DNA of 30,909 bases, taken from assembly GCA_002327255.1 (NCBI GenBank), contig DCUM01000080.1, positions 1 to 30,909 of the forward strand, given 5' to 3'. The translations under genes and the position numbers were made by a program. Source of the DNA: a bacterium UBA2214 (GTDB lineage Bacteria; Zhuqueibacterota; Zhuqueibacteria; Residuimicrobiales; Residuimicrobiaceae). Within the stretch, counting starts at the first letter, position 1; every line of letters begins with the position of its first letter. This document shows, piece by piece, positions 8,372 to 14,473 of this stretch. The notes under the pieces were generated by a model. The model saw nothing but the letters and a program-made list of their open reading frames with translations. It was not told the origin of the DNA and ran no database searches.

Positions 8372-8858
8372 GGTCTATTCGCTTTCCCCAATACAAAGGG
8401 CATTTTTTCAACCACCGGCGCAGGGGCAGCAGCCAATTGCGTCTCGACAACAGGGCGATCAGGTAGCGTTCGAACCCGAGGCCGAGGCGGATCGGCACGC
8501 CATTGCGTTCGATTCTGCGCACGACCCCGAGAAGCGACGCGGCCGGAACCCATCCGTCCGAGCTGCTGCCATGGTTATCGCCTTTGATCAAATAGTGGCC
8601 CCTGGTATGTGCGACAATGCGGTGCACGGTGAAACTTTGTTTGCCCGGGGCAATGAATGCGACGATGCGGCCGGTGCCGGCACGGTGTTTTGTCAACGGC
8701 GCGATGCACAGGATATCGCCGTCTTTGACAAAGGGCGACATGCTGGCGCCCCTGGCCTGGAAGCGCAATATCGCCCCGCGCTGCATCACATCTCCGGCAA
8801 TTGCGATGAGCGCGGTGGGAGAGAGGGAGACCATCTCCTTTTTTTGAATAAATGGCAT
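8361..8858 (-). CDS. S24/S26 signal-peptidase-like protease, probable leader peptidase
   Basis: A 165-residue protein of the S26 fold. The box G37-A-S39-M-S-P is followed by F-V-K-D-G-D, with Ser39 the probable nucleophile. TVHRIV supplies His79 where ER/SipW-type signal peptidases have their catalytic histidine (Ser-His rather than Ser-Lys). YLIKGDNHGSSSDGWVP is the conserved end motif. There is no N-terminal membrane helix; a hydrophobic and basic C-terminal part (from about residue 128, LGLGFERYLIALL) could associate with membrane. Proteins of this kind recur beside PqqD-like genes in peptide clusters. I infer that it removes the precursor leader. The ATG follows the TGA of the PqqD-like gene after one base (TGAAATG), and its own end overlaps the next radical SAM gene. 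The substrate is not shown by sequence. Confidence 0.85.
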   Translation of the reverse strand: MPFIQKKEMVSLSPTALIAIAGDVMQRGAILRFQARGASMSPFVKDGDILCIAPLTKHRAGTGRIVAFIAPGKQSFTVHRIVAHTRGHYLIKGDNHGSSSDGWVPAASLLGVVRRIERNGVPIRLGLGFERYLIALLSRRNWLLPLRRWLKKCPLYWGKRIDHER

Positions 8859-8859
8859 T

Positions 8860-9168
8860 TCAAACCGGCTTTTCGACCGCGATGATCAGACGGCGACGCG
8901 CCAGTTCATCCAGGAGTCCGAGAACATCCGCCCGGATCACATCCGGCGCAGCGTGAAAAACTTCTTCGAGTTCCTGGATGATCACAGCCGCGCTTTTTTC
9001 GCCGTTCAGGCGCGTCCAGATCTCTTTGCCGGTCTCATCCATGGAAAAAATATCGTTCTCCATGTCGCCGATGCCCGCCACCAGGGGGATGATCAACAAT
9101 TCTCCCTCCACAAACCGGGAGATGACATCCTCTGAATGACGATAAACGGTGTCCAGTGTGGGTGACAT
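8860..9168 (-). CDS. PqqD-like RiPP recognition element (peptide chaperone)
   Basis: A 102-residue protein of the PqqD fold: a beta wing (FVEGELLIIPLVAG), then F-S-M-D-E-T-G-K-E-I-W-T-R-L-N-G with the hallmark Trp-x-x-L-x-G, and a helical half (AAVIIQELEEVF, VLGLLDELARRRLI). Such proteins bind the leader of a precursor and present it to radical SAM enzymes. The start at 9168 is chosen for its AGAGG ribosome site 6 bases upstream and the normal PqqD length. In-frame ATGs at 9201 (weak GAAGAG upstream) and 9243 (overlapping the previous gene) would add 11 or 25 residues. It sits between two radical SAM genes. It is the natural partner for the W-x-x-P-x-L-x-x-x-G leader motif of the precursor encoded at the head of the operon. 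Confidence 0.88.
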   Translation of the reverse strand: MSPTLDTVYRHSEDVISRFVEGELLIIPLVAGIGDMENDIFSMDETGKEIWTRLNGEKSAAVIIQELEEVFHAAPDVIRADVLGLLDELARRRLIIAVEKPV

Positions 9169-9223
9169 GTCCTGCCTCTGATGATTGTGGTTTATATCCA
9201 TGCAAACACGCTCTTCGATCCAG

Positions 9224-10384
9224 TTATTGCAGGCGATCTGCAAGTTGTTTGAGCCGTTCCGGCCAGTCGGTGATCGTCCATGCCTGTTCCTCTTTTTCGA
9301 GCAGTCCCAGGTATCTCGCCTGTTCGTGCGCGATCTCGCAGACGTATTCGACCGGTTGATCGAGTACCCCGTGCTCCATCCACGATTTGGCCGGACATTG
9401 ATCGCAAAAGCTGCGTAAATAGCAACGCGCGCAGCGCTGCAAGAATTCCGCGTTTTCGGAGCGTCGCGATCTCAAGGCGGGCAGATAGTCAGTCAAGTAC
9501 GCTTTGAGGGTGTGCGCCCGGCTGTCCAATACCGTATCCGGATGCCGCAGGGCGAGACAATATTGAATCTTGCCATAGGCGTCGATGCACAACTTGTTGC
9601 CCTGGTTGCAGGTGAAAATCCGGTCTGTTGGTTTGATTTCGCACTCCCGGCAGATGCGGTACATATCCCGTCGATAGATGTCGGGTTGCGTGCTGAGGAT
9701 GCGCACGCCCTCCCCGGGCGGCAGGCGCAATTGCCGGATGCGTTCGTTCTTCTCTTCAGAGTCGCGGCGCGAGCGCAGTTCCAGGAACATGACAAACGAG
9801 GGCATGGTGCCCGTCCAGGCGATAAAATCATTCATCTCATGGCGCGTGGCGGGGAGCAAGGTTCCCTTGATGATGACGGGTATCTTGCGCGCCAGAAGCA
9901 GATCAACACCGCTGCGGAATTCGCTGAAAGAGCCCTTTTGCTGCGAGACCGATTCATACGATGCTGCCGTCATCCCGTAAGAGGTGATTTCGATCTCCTC
10001 GAGGGGCGGTATGCGGGCAAAGAGGTCGGCCAGTTCCGGCGTGATCAGCCGGGCGTTGGTGAAGAGCAGAACGCGCAATCCCAGCCGCCGCGCATGGAGG
10101 TAGAGTTCGGTAAAATCCTCCCGCAGCAGCGGTTCGCCGCCCGTGAAACGGACGGTGAGGGCGCCGAGGTCCGCTGCCTGCCGCAGCAACTCCTGCCACG
10201 CCGCAGTGCCCAATTCCCTCTCCCGAGCTGCCGCATCCTTCTCGGGTTGATTGATGCCGCAGTGCACGCAGCGGTTGTTGCAGCGCTCCGTCAACTCCAT
10301 GTCGATGGCGGTCAGCAGCGGTGCCCTGTTTTTCCACGGGATGCCTGTTTCATTGGTGAGATAGAGGCTCGATGCGCGTTTCAT
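9224..10384 (-). CDS. Radical SAM/SPASM peptide-modifying enzyme (second in RiPP operon)
   Basis: A 386-residue radical SAM protein with R-C35-NNR-C39-VH-C42 and RFTGGEPLLR near residue 80. The SPASM part has Cys in YRICREC, FTC and IQYC, then RCARCYLRSFCDQCPA and YVCEIAH. Its C-terminal signature C-P-A-K-S-W-M-E-H-G-V-L-D...Y-V-C-E-I-A-H matches the radical SAM proteins encoded at 8371 and 12605. It starts 4 bases after the stop of the kinase-fused enzyme. The three probably act in turn on one precursor, or on different residues of it. A 40-residue helical tail with several acidic and Trp residues follows the last cluster. Reaction type cannot be read from sequence. Confidence 0.93.
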   Translation of the reverse strand: MKRASSLYLTNETGIPWKNRAPLLTAIDMELTERCNNRCVHCGINQPEKDAAARERELGTAAWQELLRQAADLGALTVRFTGGEPLLREDFTELYLHARRLGLRVLLFTNARLITPELADLFARIPPLEEIEITSYGMTAASYESVSQQKGSFSEFRSGVDLLLARKIPVIIKGTLLPATRHEMNDFIAWTGTMPSFVMFLELRSRRDSEEKNERIRQLRLPPGEGVRILSTQPDIYRRDMYRICRECEIKPTDRIFTCNQGNKLCIDAYGKIQYCLALRHPDTVLDSRAHTLKAYLTDYLPALRSRRSENAEFLQRCARCYLRSFCDQCPAKSWMEHGVLDQPVEYVCEIAHEQARYLGLLEKEEQAWTITDWPERLKQLADRLQ

Positions 10385-10388
10385 GGGA

Positions 10389-12605
10389 TCAGGACTCTGC
10401 GTCTGGGAGCGCTAGGGTAGATGGAGGATTTGCTGCGGTGCGGGTGCGCCGCGAATCGTAAGTCGATGAACCTTTGGCTGCGGGGGGTGTGCGTCGCTTT
10501 TGCATGGAGGGTCCGCCGGTTACAGGGGCAGCGGAAGGTTTTTCCGATGCCGCAAGAGCGTCTGCTGTGGGTGTGGTTTTTGCGCGCGGTGATGCTCTTT
10601 TCTCTGCGGGCGTGGCGGCAGGATCGCCGGAAAGCGGCCCCACCACCTCCTCAAGCACTTGGGCCAGGTTTCCCTCGCGGGTGAAATGAAGTTGATAAAC
10701 CGGCACCTGTCGGGCCAGGGCGGTGAGAATCGTCAGGGTTTTGTCCAGCCACTCGACCGAGGCGAGGGGTCTGACCACCCGCAGCAAGAACGCATGCAGG
10801 ATCTCGCGACGGTCGGTGACAGGGATGATCCGGTTTTTCCGGGCCTTTTTGAGCAGAAAAATGGCACTCAGGGGCGCCTGCGCATTGGCCACTTCGGGTA
10901 TTTCGCCATGACTCCAGGTGCCGTGAATGTGGAATTGCTCCCCCTGGAGACGGACGATGATGCGGTCGTCGCACAGCACCCGGGCGTGCTCCCTCAGCAA
11001 TTTGACCACGGTCGATTTGCCGGCACCCGAAGGACCGACGAATAAAAGGCCGCGGCCGTTCATGATCATGCCGGAGCTGTGCATCACGCATCCCTGCCGG
11101 TCCGCCAGGACCCGTGCCAGCATGATGTGATCGGAGGGCAGGGCGGTCAGCGAGCCGAATTTGCAGTTGCGAATGAGATAGTCGTCGCGGTGATAGATGT
11201 CGACCCTGGTATGACTGTCATTGAAAAAGGCGACCGCCTTGATATCCGGCGCCTTTTTTTTGCGTCCGATGGCCTGATAAATCCAGTAGTCGCCAAACCG
11301 GTAAATGGCCCAGGGGATTTTGTGGTAAACCAGCTCTGCGTCGGCAAACCGGGAGAGATCCGGCAGTGCGTAGTGGTGGTGTATCCTGATCAGGTCGTCG
11401 CCGGGTTCGTCGACGCGGAAATCTTTCAGGCACTCCTCAAAGCCCGGTTCCGCAAACGGGATATCCGAATCGACCTGCACGGTGATGCCGGCGATTTGAA
11501 AATAGCGGCGATTGTTAATAAACCATTCCTCTTCGTACTTTTTGCGTTCGCGGGCCATTTCGCACAGATAGGGGACGGGCGCAGAGAGGCGGCCGTTTTC
11601 CAGCCAGGCATAGGCCGGACACCATGAGCAGTAGGGACGCAGTGTGCAGACCGCGCAGGTTTGCAGGTATTCGTCTGGTTCCGTGATTTTATGCGCCAGC
11701 GCGGGCAAAAGCTCATCCCAGATTTGGGCGAGCGAATATTCGCGCACGCTGAAGCGCAGGGCGGGATCCTTGATGGTGGAACAAAAACTCATGCCGCCAC
11801 AGGCATCGATGTGAAACTGCTGCGATTCCATGATGCAGGGCCACAGCATGCGGCTGCCGCCTTTGGCGCATGCCACGGAAGAGGGGTCATCGGCGTCCTC
11901 TTTGGCCGTCAGGCCCGTATGGGGTCTGACCGGGTCAATGATATTCACGGCCGCGGCGTCCAGACGCTGCCGGATGATCTCCTGATTTCTGGCAGGGTGG
12001 CGTGCGGCGGTCAGATAGAGCCACGATGCGCCGATGCGCCAGGAGGGGGAGAGGCTTGCGGCCAGCGCGTACATTTGATCGAGCTGGTGATAATTATCCC
12101 GCATCGGGATGATTTGAATCGTAAAGCCTGCGCCCGCTTCGCGGAGGTAATGGCAGCCGCGCAGCAGGGCTTCAAAAGAGCCGGGCGTTCGGGTGATATG
12201 GTCCTGTACTTGCGCATCGGCGCCGTACAGGGCGATCAGTTTGCTGCCTCTGCGGGTGAGTAATTTGGCAATGGCGGGTGTGATGAGGGAGCCATTGGTA
12301 TTCAGGGTGTAGGAGATGGCTTTGCCGGTCAGGCAGGCAAAGATTTCGTCAAAATCCGGCCGCAGCAGGGGTTCGCCGCCGGAGAGGGACCAATGCGTAC
12401 ACCCGAGGCGTCGGGCCTCCTCGGCAATCCGGCAATATTCCGCCAGCGAAAGTTCTTCTTCTCTTGGTTGAGAATGAGCAGGCAGCGATACCCAGCAATG
12501 GCGACAGTGGAAATTGCAGCGGTAGGTGAGGTCGATCCATCCTTCTCGGGGCAGTCGCGGCAGGGTCCTGGATGGATCATATAGACAAAAGGATGATACG
12601 GACAT
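10389..12605 (-). CDS. Radical SAM/SPASM enzyme fused to HPr-kinase-like domain
   Basis: A 738-residue, apparently three-part protein. Residues 1-350 are a radical SAM/SPASM enzyme: R-C30-NFH-C34-RH-C37, SLSGGEPLLR near 85, and SPASM cysteines ending CAVCTLRPYCSWCPA and YLCEMAR. Residues about 355-655 resemble HPr serine kinase/phosphatase relatives: an N-terminal beta-rich part, then the P-loop GPSGAGKST (524-532), LCDDRIIVR, and HGTWSHGE, ending in a long helix. Relatives in lasso peptide clusters phosphorylate the C-terminal serine of the precursor. Residues 656-738 are a low-complexity Ala/Pro/Ser/Thr/Arg tail, probably disordered. It is translated 19 bases after the precursor gene, with GGAAAG upstream of the ATG. 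I infer a dual modifier of the precursor, which ends in Ser; the alternative is that the kinase domain senses metabolites. Confidence 0.9.
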   Translation of the reverse strand: MSVSSFCLYDPSRTLPRLPREGWIDLTYRCNFHCRHCWVSLPAHSQPREEELSLAEYCRIAEEARRLGCTHWSLSGGEPLLRPDFDEIFACLTGKAISYTLNTNGSLITPAIAKLLTRRGSKLIALYGADAQVQDHITRTPGSFEALLRGCHYLREAGAGFTIQIIPMRDNYHQLDQMYALAASLSPSWRIGASWLYLTAARHPARNQEIIRQRLDAAAVNIIDPVRPHTGLTAKEDADDPSSVACAKGGSRMLWPCIMESQQFHIDACGGMSFCSTIKDPALRFSVREYSLAQIWDELLPALAHKITEPDEYLQTCAVCTLRPYCSWCPAYAWLENGRLSAPVPYLCEMARERKKYEEEWFINNRRYFQIAGITVQVDSDIPFAEPGFEECLKDFRVDEPGDDLIRIHHHYALPDLSRFADAELVYHKIPWAIYRFGDYWIYQAIGRKKKAPDIKAVAFFNDSHTRVDIYHRDDYLIRNCKFGSLTALPSDHIMLARVLADRQGCVMHSSGMIMNGRGLLFVGPSGAGKSTVVKLLREHARVLCDDRIIVRLQGEQFHIHGTWSHGEIPEVANAQAPLSAIFLLKKARKNRIIPVTDRREILHAFLLRVVRPLASVEWLDKTLTILTALARQVPVYQLHFTREGNLAQVLEEVVGPLSGDPAATPAEKRASPRAKTTPTADALAASEKPSAAPVTGGPSMQKRRTPPAAKGSSTYDSRRTRTAANPPSTLALPDAES

Positions 12606-12624
12606 TCATGCTTTCCATGACGTG

Positions 12625-12843
12625 TCAGGAGACATTCCCACCGTTGTTCTGACAGGCGCCGCAGTTACCCGTGATGGCGTTGCAGTTGGTTTTCGTCGCA
12701 GTCGACAGCGTCCCGTTGGGATTCGAATGGCTCTTGCAGCCTGTGAGAACGGACTCTTCCGGTCTTCCCCGGCCGATGATGATCAAATGAGGCGAACGCC
12801 ATTCGTGTTTTTCGCGCCCGGCAATCTTGAATGAAGTATCCAT
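12625..12843 (-). CDS. Putative RiPP precursor peptide, Cys/Asn/Gly-rich core, C-terminal Ser
   Basis: A 72-residue peptide at the head of the radical SAM operon. The ATG at 12843 has the ribosome site AAGGTGGG 8 bases upstream; a longer reading from 12873 has none. Residues 1-33 look like a leader: W15-x-x-P18-x-L20-x-x-x-G24-R, close to the Y-x-x-P-x-L-x-x-x-G motif bound by PqqD-type recognition domains in lasso leaders, then E29-E30-S-V-L-T-G-C36. Residues 36-72 form a likely core rich in Asn, Thr, Ser and Gly with Cys at 36, 54, 61 and 64, ending G-N-C-G-A-C-Q-N-N-G-G-N-V-S72. Cysteines suit thioether formation by SPASM enzymes, and the final Ser suits the HPr-kinase-like domain encoded next. 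No match to a named peptide family is claimed. The cut site cannot be fixed from sequence. Confidence 0.82.
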   Translation of the reverse strand: MDTSFKIAGREKHEWRSPHLIIIGRGRPEESVLTGCKSHSNPNGTLSTATKTNCNAITGNCGACQNNGGNVS

Positions 12844-12851
12844 CTTTATTT

Positions 12852-12859
12852 CCCACCTT
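12852..12859 (-). promoter_or_regulatory. Strong ribosome binding site of the precursor gene
   Basis: The minus strand reads AAGGTGGG, then 8 bases, then the ATG at 12843. It is one of the best Shine-Dalgarno matches in the window, as expected for a peptide made in excess over its enzymes, and it decides the start of the precursor. Confidence 0.7.
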
Positions 12860-12872
12860 GAAAAGAATTTCA

Positions 12873-12915
12873 ATTAATACGAACCAAATGCATATCAAAT
12901 GTGATCTGCATCACA
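12873..12915 (-). promoter_or_regulatory. Candidate CRP/FNR-family operator and class II promoter of the RiPP operon
   Basis: Bases 12900-12915 read TGTGATCTGCATCACA, a perfect inverted repeat TGTGAT-N4-ATCACA matching the E. coli CRP consensus; the flanking A/T bases also fit. On the minus strand TATTAAT (12879-12873) could be the -10 box. A transcript start near 12866 would put the operator centre (12907.5) at about -41.5, the class II activator position, with no good -35 box needed. The leader would then be about 22 bases and just hold the ribosome site. The palindrome is seen directly; the regulator and the activation are inferred. Confidence 0.65.
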
Positions 12916-13585
12916 TCTCGGAGAACGCCGTCGATCAACCATGAAACGGAGTCAATCACACGGTTGCTCATAACTGATTGATTATCTGGAGGGGATGCGA
13001 GCGCACCTGCGAAGAACCAAACAATGGCCCTCTTCTCACATGAGATAAATGTATACAGAAAAGAGATAATTGTCAAGATAAATTTATTTACAATTTTATT
13101 TCTGCTGTATTTGTGTCTTTATCTGCACAAACCCGGAAATTACGCAATACGTGCAACGAGGTCTATCAAGGGAACGGTATTTGCTCCCTACCATACGCTG
13201 CTTTCCCGAAGGGCTTTCCAGCGCCTTGATGCCTGTTATGCAAAGCGGTGTCGACGCACCACCGTTTTGAGAACGTTAGCGCCCGCCGGGTTATCGATCA
13301 CATCCGGCAACGCCGTGCGGTGTCAAAATGCCATCCCTGGCAAGTGAGCATGCGTCCGGCGATGAACAGAGATGGTATCCCGTCTTTTGAGTGCTCTGGA
13401 TTGGACTTGAATATTATCCTTTGTCTGCGTATTTTATGACCAAAATCGGGAACGTTCTCCCGTATTTCCAGGGCACACCATCTCGAACGGTTGGTGCGGT
13501 GCATCGGCGATAACCCGTGCGCTGTACGCTTGTAAAAGTTCTGCGCTGCAGCGGTTCGGTGATGCTTTGAAGTAAGGAGATCGAT

Positions 13586-14473
13586 ATGAAAATTTGCGCG
13601 CACTGGTTTTTGTTTCTTGCACTGCTCGGTACACTGCTCGCCTGCAAGGAGGATTCTTCTCCCACCGGCAATGACAAACCGGCGCCGCTCAGCAAAAGCC
13701 CCAAACGCGGCCTCGCCTATAATCTCACCCAGGCAGCGGATTTGCAGGCGCTGCAGAGCGGCGTCTCCTGGTGGTATAACTGGTATTTCAAAACCTCGGC
13801 CCCCGACGGCTATCATGCCGCGTACCAGATGGAATTCATCCCCATGCTCTGGGGCGGCAATACCAGCGCCAGCGACATCACCCAGGTCAAGGCCTTCATC
13901 CTCGATCATCCGGAGATCAACTATCTGCTGGTGATGAATGAACCCAATCTCAAGGATCAGGCCAACCGCACCCCGCAGCAGGCCGTCGCCGATTGGATCA
14001 AGTATGAACAGGTGGTCGCGGATTTGGCGGCTCTCGGGCGTACTGTCTATCTGGTGGGACCGGGCATGAACTGGGGCACCATGACCAATTATGCCGATCC
14101 GGTGGTGTGGCTGGACGATTTTTTCGCCGCCTACCGCACCGCCGCAGGCGGGAAAGACCCCAAAATAGACTATCTCGCTTTTCACTGGTACGATTACGGT
14201 CTTTCCGCGCAGCTCGACCGCCTCAAGAAATACGGCAAAAAAATCTGGATCACGGAAATGGCCAACTGGAATGCCCAGATCAATACCTATGCGAAACAGG
14301 CCGAGCAGATGAAGCAGATGGTCGCCATCTGCGAAGCCCGCGCCGATGTTTTCCGTTACGCCTGGTTCATCGGCCGCGGCAGCGGCACGGATACCCGTTT
14401 CACCTGGCTCTTTCAGCCCTCGCCGGGCGAACTCAACGACCTCGGCAAGCTCTATATCAGTCTGCCCTATTGA
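13586..14473 (+). CDS. GH128-like glycoside hydrolase lipoprotein
   Basis: A 295-residue lipoprotein. The ribosome site AAGGAG lies 6 bases before the ATG, and the signal ends in LLGTLLA-Cys20. After a linker comes a TIM barrel of the glycosyl hydrolase catalytic-core (GH128/Asl1-like) type: GLAYNLTQAADLQAL at strand 1, WWYNW, FIPMLWG, then VMNEPN with Glu119 as likely acid/base and WITEMAN with Glu224 as likely nucleophile. HWYDYG lies between. The family cuts beta-1,3-glucans. The protein probably sits in the outer membrane or periplasm and trims the polysaccharide made by this locus, or frees it from the cell; the substrate is inferred. Its end overlaps the convergent radical SAM gene by 17 bases. 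Confidence 0.88.
   Translation: MKICAHWFLFLALLGTLLACKEDSSPTGNDKPAPLSKSPKRGLAYNLTQAADLQALQSGVSWWYNWYFKTSAPDGYHAAYQMEFIPMLWGGNTSASDITQVKAFILDHPEINYLLVMNEPNLKDQANRTPQQAVADWIKYEQVVADLAALGRTVYLVGPGMNWGTMTNYADPVVWLDDFFAAYRTAAGGKDPKIDYLAFHWYDYGLSAQLDRLKKYGKKIWITEMANWNAQINTYAKQAEQMKQMVAICEARADVFRYAWFIGRGSGTDTRFTWLFQPSPGELNDLGKLYISLPY

Larger units (their letters stand above)
12844..13585. other. Non-coding intergenic region between RiPP operon and GH128 gene
   Basis: This 742-base gap separates two divergent genes. The left end holds the RiPP promoter elements. Bases 13030-13130 are AT-rich. The short open frames here (for example 13024-13347 plus and 12870-13076 minus) lack ribosome sites and recognisable features. 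A weak promoter-like pair, TTGAAT (13407-13412), 17 bases, TATTTT (13430-13435), could serve the GH128 gene, with about 145 bases of leader. I see no RNA gene or second precursor. Confidence 0.45.

Noticed and set aside
10389..12843. Classification of the peptide operon as a lasso peptide cluster
   Set aside because: Leader motif, PqqD-like protein and kinase fit, but there is no asparagine-synthetase-like cyclase or transglutaminase-like protease, and the enzymes are radical SAM proteins.
13024..13347. 107-codon plus-strand frame in the gap upstream of the GH128 gene
   Set aside because: No ribosome site, a composition change midway (AT-rich to GC-rich) and no motif; treated as non-coding.
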